From: Tenrec ecaudatus
Taxonomy: Eukaryota > Chordata > Mammalia > Afrosoricida > Tenrecidae
Length of the DNA: 64,000 nucleotides
Assembly (NCBI RefSeq): GCF_050624435.1
Contig: NC_134537.1
Span: 121,819,586-121,883,585, forward strand
Direction: 5' to 3'
The notes beneath the pieces are model-generated. The model was not told the origin of the DNA. It searched no databases and saw only the letters and a list, made by a program, of their open reading frames with translations. Made by a program: the position numbers and the translations under genes. This document shows positions 1-11,955 of this stretch, one piece after another; the stretch's first letter is position 1; every line of letters starts with the position of its first letter.

Positions 1-655
1 CCCACAAAGGAGTATGTTACGTGAGCAGCCTGCTGAGGCCTGGGGGCAGAGTCCAATGGGCTGTGAAAGATAGGCTGGGAGCCTTTGGTAAACAAATGGA
101 ATCAGCGTGAACAGGAATAATTGAAGGTAACAGTGACTGTAACTAGTATCTAAACTCAAATGTACAAGCTGCCCAGTATGGTGCAGGTGAATATTATTTC
201 TCCAGGATTACATATGAATAAATGGAGCTCAGTGGATCAAGTAATTTACCTCAAGTCTCACGACCGGAAAGTAATGGAACTGAGAAATGTGCTTAGACCC
301 AATTGAAACATTATGATCTTTCCCTGGTACTGACAAGAAAACTTAGCCTTGCATATACCATAATGACCCCAAAACAACAACAACAAACTGGTGAGACTGT
401 TTATGCAAAACCAATCACCTGATGAGGTTTGGTTCCTTGATTTCAAAGCTTAGGTTCCTGTACACTTGTTTTCAGGGGACATCCCAGTTAATTGATTGAA
501 CAATGTGTTTAGCTTCTGTTATACTTTTGAGATCTTTGCATGAGCTTGTGGTCTAAAATGTTTGCCAGTGGCCACTCAAGGCTTAGCAATTGCATTCTAA
601 TTGCTGAAAGCAACCCAAAAAGAAGGAGAACCCAAAATGGAAGAATATGAATGGG
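1..655. other. No recognised feature
   Basis: This is ordinary AT-rich non-coding sequence. The short open frames on the minus strand have no recognisable domain. I see no repeat family in it. Confidence 0.5.
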
Positions 656-905
656 TAAAGGCCCTGGTGGCATAGCAGGTAAACCCTTACCTGTCAACTG
701 CAAGTGTGGCAGTTCAAGCCCACCAGCCCTCAAGGTGAGCTGTTTTAATCTGTCCTACAGGGCTGCTGTGGTCAGAATGGATTAAACGGCAGTGGGTGTG
801 GTTTGGGGGCACCAGTAAAGATTTATAGTTTCACAACTACATGGATCAGGTCTACATATTTCCTAGAGGGTCACTATGAGTCAGAATTGACTTGATAGAA
901 ATGGA
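656..905 (+). mobile_element. AfroSINE, rearranged copy
   Basis: The copy opens with GCCCTGGTGGCATAGCAGG, the AfroSINE head. The tRNA-like B-box region (GCAGTTCAAGCCCACCAGCC) follows. A SINE-like tail occurs twice, near 770-800 and near 865-905, so two partial copies may be joined or the tail was duplicated. Confidence 0.75.
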
Positions 906-917
906 CTAGATTCTGTG

Positions 918-1475
918 ATGAAGAAAGCTGATGGTGCCTGGCTATCAAAAGATATAGCGTCTGGGGTCTTAAAGGCTTGAAGACTCCTTTCCCATTAGAC
1001 CAGAACTAGATGGTGCCCAGTTACCATTGCTAAACATTTTGGTTAAAGATTCTATAGAAGAATCCTAATCAAAAGGGGTAAAATGCAGAACAGAATTTCA
1101 AATTCTCATTATATCCATATTTTCTGGAGCTGTGGAAGCTGAATGAACCCCTACAACTATTGCCTTCTTGATAAAATCTTTAAACGTTAAACCAAATATA
1201 CACCCCTGAAGTTTTCTTAAAACCAAACAATAATTTACCCTAACTATTATATAATGAGCATTATACTCATTTAGGAACTAGCTATCTGGGATCAGATTGA
1301 CAAGAACTTGAAAGATTAGATGGGAATCTTCAGGGGCAGTGAGTTCATGTCAGTGGCAATAAAACAACCCAGAAAAGGACAGTGAGAATGAAGACTGTAA
1401 TCAGTGTCAGTAAATTGTCTATGTAGATGCCATTGGATTGGTTTATATTGTAATACATAGACTCAACAACAACAA
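918..1475 (+). mobile_element. L1-type 3' UTR fragment, older subfamily
   Basis: It begins with the module GAAGAAAGCTGATGGTGCC that recurs in all L1 3' UTR copies of this window. It then runs into a different 3' end that finishes in an A-rich CAACAACAACAAAAA tail near 1465-1478. The divergence and the different tail suggest an older subfamily than the copies at 12-31 kb. The L1 assignment comes from the shared module, not from an ORF. Confidence 0.6.
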
Positions 1476-3254
1476 AAATCACATATTCACTAAAGGAAAA
1501 AGATGGCTGCTTTGGTGACTCAGCTTTCTTTAGGTTGCAAGCACTCTCTTCCTATACTCATCCTACTTTGTTCTCAATATTCACCTAGTTTTCTTATATT
1601 CAAAAAATATCTCCTCCCAATACATGTACAAGCGTGTACACGTTCAGTCACTGCACATGCACTAAGAGGAAACATTTTGTCTCAGGGTATTGTAAATAAG
1701 AGGATTGACAGTGTGCTCTGTTTGATTATGTTGATTTGCAAATTTGATGGCATGTTCTAAGAGTAATAGAAAAATATGATCACTTCCCCCCTTGCACAGT
1801 TGTCTGGACTCCTGTTCCAACTGTCCCATGAGAACAGCACCAGGTGAGCGTGAGGATCGTGATGGCAATGTCTGTCCAGATGAGTTAGTGAAGGGAGCGG
1901 TGATGGCTTTCTAACACATCTTGCTCAGTGGCTCCGGTCCAGGACTGTGATTGGACTTAGGCAGCGGCACATTCATCTGGTATCTTCTTGGGCACAGGCC
2001 TCAGTGAGTACCCCTTCTGAAGTAGCAAGTAGAGTATTAGCACCTTTCCCCCAGGGTTTCCAAGCAATTAAATGTGCTTCACGCATATAAAATACACAGA
2101 AAAACATCCGAGAACAAGAGTTCTTCATATGCAGAATTACGAAACTCCTTTTTATTCAGTGACGTCTCAGAGATTCTGTGGATGGATTAGAGAACTTAAA
2201 TCTTAGCAATATGCTTAAAAAAAACAAAACACCATGCCCATCTGTTGGCCTCGTGTGAAGGCAGCTGCACTAGAGCCTGAAAACATTCTTAATGTCTGTA
2301 GGTTGTGAAATTTTGCTTTTGTGACAAGAAGTCTTCAGGGTCATAATTAATGAAGGAGGGAATTTTAACCCAAATATTGTAATGTCTTTAAAACTAGACC
2401 CATCTGCTGGTCTTATGTCCTCAATTGAGCTGACTCCCTGAAAGCGCTAGAAGAAAAATAAAAAGAGAGCTCATACAACTTATTATTACCATAAGCTTTT
2501 TTCCCCCACAGAGGGGGTGGGACTGGGAAAAGAGGAGTGGGAATTGTTCACAATTTACAAAGGAAGTAAGAAAACTACTATTAACAGTTACAACTAAGCT
2601 ACCTTTTATTGTTTGGTTTTCTCACAGAAGTGGGGCTATGGGTCTGGAAGGAATTCATCTAAGGTTCTACAATCAGCCAATCTGTGCTTTTCAGTGGTTA
2701 CCTGCTTCCTGCTTGTTTCTCCTTCACATCACTCTTTCTCAGCTCTCCTTAAGGGTTAAAACCAACTTTATTTTCCCTATGCAATGTAGTCATGTGAGTC
2801 ACCTGCACACTAACAATTCCTGTGACCAAAGGAGGCGAGAATCCCAACAAAATGGGATCCACCCCGGTGACCCAGGCAATGGAAGACAGACAACTTGGAC
2901 AATAGACTGATCTTCTAAGTCACAGGACACCTTCCATAGGTCACACTACAAGGGCATAAATCGAAAACTCCACTAAGCGAACTGAACTTTAAAAAACAAG
3001 AAAAGGGTGAATAAATGTATGCCAAGGACTACCATACATTTCTTATTCACACGCTACCTCTCTCCCTGTGAGCGGCAAAGTTTAGTCTAAGAGATAGGGC
3101 TCCGGCACAACAAATGAGGGTTAACAAAAATATTACCATTTCTCCAACCCTCATGACATGTGCAACTAGCAGTCAGTCACACGCAAGCTAACTACTCAGG
3201 TAACGGAGTTCGAAAAATCGTACACACAATCCTCTGATCAATAACACTGTTATA
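1476..3254. other. No recognised feature
   Basis: This 1.8 kb stretch is non-coding. Open frames at 1503-1760 (+) and 2638-2910 (+) have no domain or codon bias that I recognise. No clear repeat family is visible. Confidence 0.45.
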
Positions 3255-3748
3255 TGCCGTGAGAGATTAAAAACCACTGTAATGCCATGAAGTCAAATTA
3301 GGAGTCTTTATTAAACCAGCAGCTCTGGGAGGACTAGTGTCTCTGTAAATCCTGGAAGCCACAAACAGCAGTCAGGCAGGGTATATAAAGGCAGAAAACC
3401 TATCCTGTTTTTCAAGCTGAAAAGTATAATGGTCCAGCTACATCCTGTTTTCCCACTCTGATTAACTGATTACAGAAGCTAAAAGAAATGTTAGTCTGCA
3501 ATAAGATCCTGGAACAGTGTATGGATACACAGTGTATAGGAGTGAGATTTACAAGAACATCCTGGAACAGGGTAGAGAATTCTCTGAAGGCTATAATCAA
3601 GCTGGAAAATTATCAGGACATACCAAGCTACCAACAGGGCTGTGGGCTATATATAGGGGACATGACCTTAAGACAAGATGGTATTACCTACACTTCTTCT
3701 GGGGGGTAGGCCAGAATATTGGTGGTAGGTTTGAACAATAGTAAAACA
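3255..3748 (-). mobile_element. Probable solo LTR fossil (ERV-type)
   Basis: Read on the minus strand, the segment runs from TG to CA. It has TATA-like boxes (TATATATA near 3645-3660 and TATATAA near 3380-3388) and an AATAAAGACTCC polyadenylation motif near 3300-3312. The U5-like part ends in TCTCACGGCA. This layout fits a retroviral LTR standing alone. No internal coding region adjoins it. The family is not determined and clear target duplications were not found. It looks old and diverged. Confidence 0.5.
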
Positions 3749-3842
3749 TTAACTAAAATAATTTTTTAGCAATGGAACTGATTTAAACCCTAAAGGGTTG
3801 ATTTGCCACTTACTGTACTAAAAATAATAATAATAAATGATA

Positions 3843-4054
3843 GGAGCCTTAGGGACATAGTGGTTACTCATTGGGCTTAGATTCACAAGGTTGGCAGTTG
3901 GAAACCACCAGCACCTGTGATAGAGAAAGAGAGGTTTTCTACTCCATTCCCATAAACAATCATAGTCTTAGAAACTAGCAGGGGCAGTTCTACCCTGTCC
4001 CATAGGGTCACTATTATAAGTCAGTGTTGACTTGATGGCAATGAGTTTGGTTTA
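3843..4054 (+). mobile_element. AfroSINE
   Basis: This is a near full-length copy: head GGAGCCTTAGGGACATAGTGG, B-box area GGCAGTTGGAAACCACCAGC, and tail ending CTTGATGGCAATGAGTTTGG. Confidence 0.85.
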
Positions 4055-4189
4055 GGTGCTAAAATGGCAATGATGTCCCAAATATAGAACGAGGGGCTTA
4101 TAAAAACAATAGTTACAAGAATGGAGTTGAATTATCAGTTGATCAAAGCCCTAATATAAGAACAATTACAGATGTTCTTTGCGAGCCAC

Positions 4190-4945
4190 CATGGTCTCAT
4201 GCTTCAACCGTGCTTGAAAGGAACCCAGTGCTTGCAAGCCTCCTCCCCATCCCACCTCCCACACCAGGTGCGCTAGAGCTAAAACCAGGATTCAGAGGCC
4301 ACCATCAACTGCCAGATCAACTTTGAACTCTATCCCTCCTCCATCTACTTGTCCATGTCTTATTGCTTTGACCAGGATGACGTGGCTCTGAAGAATTTTA
4401 CCAAATACTTTCTGCACCAGTCTCACGAGGAGCCAAGAAACTGATGAAGCTGCAGAATCATCAAGGGGGCCAGATCTTGTGCAAAGATATCAAGAAACCA
4501 GACAGTGAAGACTGGAAGAGTGGGCTCAATGCCTTGTTGTGTAGGCTGCACTTGGAAAAGAGTGTCAACCAGTCCCTACTGGAACTGTACAAACTGACCA
4601 CAGACAAGGACGACCCCCGTCTCTATGACTTCATGGAGACACATTACCTGGAAGAGTAGGTGAAATCCATCAAAGATCTGGGTAACTACATAATCAACCT
4701 GCACAAGATGGGGTGGGGGGTGGGTCCAGATTCCTCCTGGTCAAGTATCACGTCAACAAGCACACCCTCGGAGACAGTGATGGAGTGAGCTAAGCAGTGA
4801 CCTGGCTTTCCCCAAGTCACCAAGGCAGCACATGCATGTTGGGTAGACCTATTCCTTTTCTAGAAATTGTACCTAAGCATCCACTTCCGTTTTTTCATTT
4901 GTACCATTCCTCTGGATAAAGTCATTTTATACCCAGTTGTTGTCT
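4190..4945 (+). pseudogene. FTH1: Processed pseudogene of ferritin heavy chain
   Basis: Ferritin heavy chain forms the ferroxidase subunits of the cytosolic 24-mer iron-storage shell. Translated pieces match it in order: the INxQINxELY helix start near 4305, the block ending [19 protein letters not shown] near 4380-4432, [20 protein letters not shown] from 4441, then [20 protein letters not shown] and [10 protein letters not shown]. The 3' part keeps FTH1 3' UTR wording (ACCAAGGCAGCACATGCATG, TTTGTACCATTCCT) and a polyadenylation-like ATAAAG near 4917. There are no introns, so it is a retrocopy. It is dead: about 11 bases that include the ferroxidase His65 codon are missing after HEE, which shifts the frame, and an in-frame stop follows HYLEE. 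The N-terminal 60-70 bases are unlike FTH1. No long poly(A) tail remains, which suggests considerable age. It could derive from a ferritin-H paralogue, but not from light chain. Confidence 0.9.
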
Positions 4946-5109
4946 GAGATCTTGGTGGGGAGGAGCCAGAGAGCTATCAGTCCCAGGTGGTCGATTTTTT
5001 TAAGTGCCACAGTTCAAACAGCAAAATCCCACTTAATAAAATGGAACTTGCTTTTAAAAAAAAATGGAGCTTGCACAGAAAAAGAAAAAACAAACAACAA
5101 TTAGTTAAA

Positions 5110-5890
5110 GCAGCGTGATACTGCTATTAAACCCCATGAAGAGATCACTGAAGATAAAGCAGTGTTGTGAAGAAACTATATGGTGACAGGCTATCATGAA
5201 TAATAGCTTCTGGGATCTTAAAGGCGTGTCTCAAAATAAGAAGCTGTCTAAGTAAAGAGTCAGCTAAATTTACATGGAAGGGGCATGCCAACCTGTGTGA
5301 TCCAAAGATAGCTAATAATAAGGTCCAAACCAGGAAAAAGAAAGATACCAGTGCTCAAAACCTAAATACTTGAATTGCAGAAAATGATGGATGATAGTGG
5401 TAACTCAACTGCCATGGGATGAGCCTCCGGGATATCTCCAGTAAACATTGGTTAGAAATGACAGTAACTCCCAAATCAGAGTATTGTAAAGGGAATTTTA
5501 GCAACTGAACTCAGGCTGAAATATATTATGTAATATGATGTCCCTATGGACCCAACGCGAATTTACGCTAAACTTTAAATATTCTCAGCTTTCTTAGATT
5601 GAGGTCTCAATCAGAATGGCCACTCTTGGTGGATCCTTGCCTGGTGTTTGCCCTTGTCTTCTGTAATTATCTACAGGTAAAATGGGATTGATGTAAATAT
5701 GAAGAAAATAACAGGATTGATGAGGGCATGAGGACATGGAGGAAGATAGAGTGGGAATGGGGAATCAACATCAATGTGTAGAAAAAGCTACAAAATTGAT
5801 TGTGACAATGATTACACAGATCTTCTTGATTTGATTGAACCACTGAATTGAATGATATGTTAATTATGGATCAATTTTAAAAGGAAATAA
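5110..5890 (+). mobile_element. Old L1-type 3' end, copy 1 of a pair
   Basis: It shares a collinear string of motifs with 8150-8990: CTTCTGGGATCTTAAAGGC, then a CACCAACCT/GCCAACCTGTGTGATC block, then CAGAGTATTGTAAAG, then a final GATTGTGACAATGATTACACA. The first module is the same one found in the younger L1 3' UTRs. It ends with AAGGAAATAAA. I read both as fragments of one older LINE subfamily. Confidence 0.55.
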
Positions 5891-6615
5891 ATGGAATCTA
5901 GCTATATTATATGAATATTCTTTCAGTATTTTTTCCCTATATCTGTATGTGTTTTTCTTTCTTCTTCCCAAAATGATATCACACTGGAAGCATTATTGAG
6001 CAGCATGATGTTATGGACTGAGAATATAAAGATGGATAAGATAAAATTTCTGCTCCACTCACAAACCAGGGGACGGGTAAGCAGATACTTTCAACACACG
6101 ATGCTAACATTACCCTAATGTTATGCTAACCTTAAAGATGGCACAGAATACCACAATGGAGCATAAAGCAATCCTAAATGAGTAATTCAGGGAAACCTTC
6201 CTAGAAGTGGCGTCACGTACACCGAAGAAAGGAATTGGTTAGCTAACAGAGGGCCAAGACTGTTTCCCATGTCAGAGGAACAAACAGCACATGACTGACA
6301 GCTGTTCAGAATTTCTAGAGCGAGTCGTCCCAAGTTGAAGGCTCCAAGACCAAACAGAGGCCATGTGAAGGAGTGCCTCCTCTGTGCCACAGAGCTTAGC
6401 TGTTCATCTGAGGCACTTAAACTAGTGCTGACCCTCCATTTAAGTGGATGACGATGGAAGCAGTGTCGAGTTTGGATTTGAGAGGAAACACACCAGAATC
6501 TGGAAGATGGGTCAAGAGGTTAGAAATAGTCCAGTGGAGCAGAAAATAACGAGAAGTGAATGAATCCAAGTGATTGGGCCTTTAAACAGGATTTAGTGAT
6601 GATTGTTTGGATGTG
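5891..6615. other. No recognised feature
   Basis: The sequence is non-coding and of mixed composition. It may include old, heavily diverged repeats that I cannot place. The minus-strand open frame at 6187-6390 shows no known domain. Confidence 0.4.
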
Positions 6616-6995
6616 AGTGTTGCAGGGGAGTAGTCTCAATGATGACCATGAGATAATATCGGGAACTTCACTTAAGTAGACCTCATGATCACCACACGCA
6701 TAACATGGGCCAAATGCTGTCTGATCTTGTGCTACATTTTTATTGGGGGTAGGCTGGATGGTCGTATCCAGAGGGTTTTTGCTAGTTGGCTTTGGAAGTA
6801 GAATGTCAGGCTTCTGTTCCTCATCTGTTTGAGTCTGCAAGCTCCACGGTACCCTATCAGGATCGTAGCAGCATGGAGGCTTCCACAGGTTGACAAGTGG
6901 TGGTTGTGCTGGAGGTGTCTGGTCAGGAATGAAACCTGGACTCAACCCTGTATGGAAAGCAAACGCTCTATCACTAAATCACCTGAAGAGGTGAT
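6616..6995 (-). mobile_element. tRNA-derived SINE, second family
   Basis: On the minus strand it starts GGTGATTTAGTGATAGAGCG, resembling a tRNA A-box region. A B-box-like GGTTTCATTCC follows (plus coordinates 6926-6936). The body is longer than AfroSINE and shares wording with 55530-55830, such as a CTGCTACGATCCTGATAGGG block followed by GAGCTTGCAGAC and CTACTTCCAAA. A 141-codon open frame crosses it on the minus strand (6520-6945), but it is only the repeat read through. Age appears old. Confidence 0.5.
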
Positions 6996-6999
6996 GCCA

Positions 7000-7965
7000 T
7001 TATCGAATTCGTTTAGACATGTTTTGTGCACTGAGGAGAGACAGCAGTGGAGCTCAGCCAGACACAGTTAGGTGTGATGACGGAGGAAATCTGGTGGGGC
7101 ACTTGTTACCCTGTCCTCTAGGGTTCTGATGGGTTGGATGTGGGACTTAGATACACATGACGAGTAGAGATATAACTTAAGAAAAATTTGGGAAGGGAGA
7201 TGCAAATATAGGATTTATTTGCATATAAATGAAAACCATGATTGGACCTTCATTGAACCTTGAGAAAAGAAGGGAAGGCAGTAACTGCTAGTCCTTATCC
7301 TTAGGTAGCGCCCACAGTGTCAACCAATACAGTCAACATGCTGAAGGATCTTAATTCACACCTGTTTAGTCATAAGTCACAATGTTCCCACAAGAGATCA
7401 TTGATGGGTTATCACTGTAGGTGAAGGTATGAATGCAATGCTTGTTGAAACATTGAAATATTTCTCTGTCAGGCGCTGTAAGCAATGGTTTAGAGCTCCC
7501 TGAAGTAGACTTTTGACAATAGCTGGAGACTTGCTTGATTGTCACGACTGAGAGAGAGGGGAGTACTGATGACATCAAGTAGACAGAAGCTAGAGCTACC
7601 AAGAAATGTTTAGCACAATTCCCTACAACAAAGGGTTTTTGGTCCATAGGTTGAGGACCCTCCTATAAAATCAGTATTATGGAACCCTAGGACCCCCCCT
7701 CAAGTTCTTCTCCACCCTTCTCTTGATGTTCCCCCTTATCAGAATCCAGATAATACAGGGTTATGTCCACCTAAGGGGCCTGAAGGACTTTGTTCAGCTT
7801 TGTGATCTGTATTTGTCCTAGTTGGCCAGTGTCCAGTCCTAATCAGTTGTTAAGTATTTGTAATATTGTATAACAATGTATAAAACATGGTCCCTTTCTT
7901 CAAGGAGTTTACCCAAATTGTCTCAAAGTTGATTTTGACAAAAATTACTTTGTTTATTTTTCTAA
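7000..7965. other. No recognised feature
   Basis: The stretch is non-coding. The minus-strand open frame at 7366-7647 has no recognisable domain, and I see no repeat I can name. Confidence 0.4.
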
Positions 7966-7969
7966 GTAA

Positions 7970-8055
7970 TGTGAAAGGGCTTCAAAATGTTCATGAGAAA
8001 AATCTATTATCATCTAATTCAATTTTTCCATGAACTTTTTGAAAGCCCCTTATAT
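7970..8055. mobile_element. Short mariner-type MITE (MARNA-like)
   Basis: An imperfect palindrome of about 85 bp: the left arm GGGCTTCAAAATGTTCATGA faces the right arm TCCATGAACTTTTTGAAAGC. These are the terminal sequences of MARNA/MADE-type mariner miniatures. A second copy lies at 22444-22525. Confidence 0.65.
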
Positions 8056-8149
8056 GTATCACCATGCCCCCACTAAAAACAAAACAAAAAAATACCAAGA
8101 TTTGTGAGGAGCAGAGAAAATATAAAGTCATGTACATGCTGGACTAAGA

Positions 8150-8990
8150 CTAGGATAATAACATGATTATTGCTAACATAAAAGAAAATCTGGCATGGCT
8201 GACATAGCAGAGTTTGGTGAAGAATTCAGATGGTGCCCAGCGATTAGGAAAAAAATAACATCTGGAGTCTTAAAGGGTTGTCTCTAATAGCCATCAAATG
8301 TGGAGCCAGCTAAGTCCATATGGAAGAAGCACACCAACCTAGGTGATCTGAAGGCTGTAAATCATAACACCCAGGGGAGGAAATAGAACCAGACCCCAAC
8401 TTCTAAACACGCAGTTTGTCAAATGTTATAAATGATCGTGGAAGCCCAAAATCCATTTGCAGGGTCAGTATGGAGATGGAATCCCCTATGGGGATCCACT
8501 AATAATATGAATAGCCTTATTCATATAATAGAATAGCCTTATTCATATAATAGAAATATGAATAGCCTTAATACCAAGATACAGAGTATTGTAAAGTGGA
8601 TAGCAACTGTACGTAGCCTGGAATGTAACACCTTGTTAGTAGATCTCCATTTTGAATTTACTCTTAAATTGTTTTTCCTGCTTTCTTATTGATTGATGTT
8701 TTACTCTGTTTTCCTTGGTCATTGTTGCTGGGCCTTTTTAGGTTTTTGCATCTGTTCTGTCTGTTTTTCTGTATAGGTAAGGCAAGATTCAAAGACAGAA
8801 AGAGAATGAATAATTGCCTGGTGGCACAGAAGGGGAAGGGAGGTAAGTAGAGGCCAAGTGCAATGACTACAAGAAGGAATACATTTTAAAGTTGATTGTG
8901 ATGATGAATGCACAAACCTTCTTAAAATGATTGAACTATTGATCTCCATGATATAGATAGCTTATTCAAGAGTATATTAAGAGTTAAATA
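8150..8990 (+). mobile_element. Old L1-type 3' end, copy 2 of a pair
   Basis: It is the partner of 5110-5890, with the same order of motifs, including GGAGTCTTAAAGGGTTGTC and ACAGAGTATTGTAAAGTGGA. It carries a local tandem duplication around 8508-8572, where TGAATAGCCTTATTCATATA-like units repeat. The 3' part ends near GATTGTGATGATGAATGCAC. Confidence 0.55.
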
Positions 8991-9190
8991 GCTAAACAAT
9001 CTTTCATATATTTGTAATATTTTTAATCAAACCCATTGCTGTCAAGTCAGGGGAAAATAGGAAAGAAACTGCCCATAAGCAGTTTTCAAATGAATAATTT
9101 CACTTTTGAAATGTTATATAAATTTTATTAAATGTGATAGAGGTATACTATTTGGATAAACTGTAACATTTTTTGAAAGCTACTGTACAA

Positions 9191-9425
9191 ACAGGATCCC
9201 TGGTGGTGTATCCCTGGTGAGTTATGTGTTGGGCTGGTAATCTCAAGGCTAGCAATGTGAACCCCTTCATTTGAACCCATTCCTCCTGATCCCCTTGGGA
9301 GAAAGATGGGAGTTTCGGTCCCATAAAGATTTATGGGATTTATGTTATTTTTCAAAAACCAACAGCCTCAGAAACCCGAAGGGCCAATTCTACTCTGTAT
9401 TATGAGGTGGAATGAACTTGATGCC
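9191..9425 (+). mobile_element. AfroSINE
   Basis: The head GGATCCCTGGTGGTGTATCC leads into a body with CCTTGGGAGAAAGATGGGAG and a tail CTACTCTGTATTATGAGGTG. A short internal duplication occurs in the head region (ATCCCTGGTG twice). Confidence 0.8.
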
Positions 9426-9948
9426 TCTACGTTTGAAATTTGGGGGGTTGGATAATATAAATACAGTGCAAATTACATATCCTAGGTAAATTACACAATG
9501 AAGGAACTCTGTTGTGAATATGTTGGCTCTTCAAAGCATCCTCACATACTGACACGGTTAGTTACTAAAGATAAGCATCAAATATTAATCAGCCACCTAC
9601 AGGAATGCTTTCTGTTAGATGCATGGAGGATTAAACAGATGAATTGTGTTTATTAAAAGGTGCTGTAAATTTGAAAAACAATTTTCTAAAGTCTTATACT
9701 TTTCATGATTAGACAACTTAAAACAGGGTAACATGCCTTTTAACTTATCAGTTCTCCAAGTTCCCCTCCAGTTCACTGGAGCATTCAGACCCAAACATAG
9801 GGTATTAAGGTGAAAGACATTTCCTTGATGCATATCCTTGATCGGCAACAATTCTAGTATTGTTAAAACAGACTGCTCAGAAAATGTATAAATGAGTGTT
9901 TTCTCTAAAGTACACTTGTATTTTTTTAATTACTTTTTAAAATAGCCG

Positions 9949-10887
9949 AAAGGGATGTCCAGTTGCCTACAGATGGGCTTTGGGTCTTCTCACCACACTC
10001 CCTCTCATTCACAAGCATATGATTTTTCGTTCTTTGATTCCTGATACCTGATCCCATTGACACCTCATGATCACGCAGGCTGGTGTGCTTCTTCCATGTG
10101 GGTTATATTGCTTCTTAGATAGATGGCTGCCTTTTTATCGTTAAGCTTTTAAGACCTCAGATGCTATATCTTTTGATAACTGGGCACCATCAGCTTTCTT
10201 CATCACATTTGCTTATGCACCCATTTTGTCTTCAGCGTTTGTGTCAGGAAGGTGAGCATCAGGGAATAGCTGTTTAATAGAAGAAAGTGTTCTTGCATTG
10301 AGGGAGTACTTAGCGGAGGCCTGATGTCCACCTACTACTTTAATACTAAACCTATAAATAACATACAGCTTTCCTCTAGTTCTTTAATGCTTCCTGGCCC
10401 CAACTATCATGATCGCAATTCTACCTTAAAATTCTGGCTAGACCAGAGGTTGTACACTGGTACAGATATGAATTGCCAAACACAGGGAATCCAGGACAGA
10501 TAAACCCCCTCAGGACCAATAATGAGAGTAGCGATACCAGGAGGGTGAGAGGAAGGTGGGAGAGAAAGAGGGAAATGATCACAAGGATCTACATATAACC
10601 CCCTCCCTGGGGGATGGACAACAGAAAAGTGGGTGAAGGGAGACATCAGACAGTGTAAGACATGACAAAATAACAATGATTTATAAATTATCAAGGGTTC
10701 CCGAGGGAGGGGTGGCAGGGAGGATGGAGGTAAAATGAGGAGCTGATACCAAGAGCTCAAGTAGAAAGAAAATGCTTTGAGAATGAGGATGGCAATGAAT
10801 GTACAAATGTACTTGACACAATGGATGAATGGATGGATTGTGATAAGAGTTGCGTGAGCTCCCAATAAAATGATTTTAAAAAGAAAA
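9949..10887 (+). mobile_element. L1 3' UTR insertion with 5' inversion
   Basis: The right part (about 10370-10887) reads as L1 3' UTR on the plus strand and ends in an AATAAAATGATTTTAAAAAG tail. The left part (9949 to about 10370) is the more 5' portion of the same 3' UTR, but inverted. Near-identical flanks AAAATAGCCG (9939-9948) and AAAATAGCTG (10888-10897) look like the target-site duplication of the whole unit. An inverted 5' piece inside one duplication is the known signature of twin-primed L1 integration. The 169-codon minus-strand frame across it is not a gene. Confidence 0.8.
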
Positions 10888-10897
10888 AAAATAGCTG

Positions 10898-11379
10898 TAA
10901 GGTTTTTAGTAGTCACACTGTCTCAAAAATATGAGATTTGTTCACCTTCCCCATAAAATATGGGCCAATGTTTGCTCAAAAGTGTCATCAAATAATTTAC
11001 ATAAAAACCGAATGAGATAATGTAACCAAACCCAAAGTATGACATGAAAGAGAAGTATCATTATTTCAATGATCATTGAAGACATCTCTAGAATGCACAG
11101 GCCTAGTTTGGCACAAGATAAGACATCAAAAGTAAACTATCTTTGACTTTATAATAATACTCACATAATTGATTTATTGTCACCTGAAATCCTGCTGAAA
11201 CAGCCTTAAACTGAGGTACTTTTTATCTAAAGGAGGGCATGTTTAAAAGAGCTTTAATTCGATGTTTACTGGCTGATGTGGTGAAGTGAAATTGCTTGGC
11301 CTGGCTCTTCCATCCATAGTCTTTGTAACTCTTACTTGGTGATGGGGTAGGCAAATAAGATGTGGAGGACATTAAATCA
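10898..11379. other. No recognised feature
   Basis: Non-coding, AT-rich sequence with no repeat that I can identify. Confidence 0.4.
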
Positions 11380-11955
11380 GAGATTGGTCAGTTTTGTCAT
11401 TCCTCTGGGTATAAGAGAGACGAAAAATTCCCATGACCACCCAGCCTCACACGTGGAGCAAATGGGATATCTGTACCAGGGGTAGCAAAGACACAAGAGT
11501 CCAACACTAAGACCAAGAGAAAAAGCAGAGGAGCCACATAGCGGAGACCATGAGGCAGTGAGGTAGAGTGGCAACTAGAGGCTAAGGGACCGTATGGCTG
11601 AGAGGATGATGACCAAAGAGACTGGGCTGCTGACAGAGATGAGGTGCTGCTATGGACTAAAGAGTGTATCCTTAATGCGTCCTGATCCTGACGTGTGCTA
11701 ATCTGTTAGCTTTCCAAATACACCCCATGATCGTGAGTATTGTCTGAGTTCTGTGTGGCCACTGAGACAGATGACTGAATCCAGCAGAGCAGTAGAGTGC
11801 TATAGGAGAAACAGTTGGAGTCAGAATGGAGTAAAGAAGGAAGATAGATTGTGGAGCCATGTCTGACATTGCCTGTGACAAACAGCCTTTGGATTGTATA
11901 GAGTTGGATTTTTCCCCCTTGTGTGGCCAAAAAAAGTCAAATGTGGGCCCCATGC
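11380..11955 (+). repeat. LTR-like repeat, family A copy 1
   Basis: It is collinear with 34470-35010. Shared wording includes a GAGTATTGTCTGAGTTCTGTG / GGCCACTG block, an AGCAGAG...GAATG block, and GGCATGTCTGAC / GCCATGTCTGACATTGCC. The partner copy has an AATAAACTCCC motif at the right place for a polyadenylation signal. I suspect an LTR fossil but cannot name the family, and no internal region is seen. Confidence 0.4.

Noticed and set aside
6520-6945. 141-codon minus-strand frame
   Set aside because: It coincides with a tRNA-derived SINE and has no domain.
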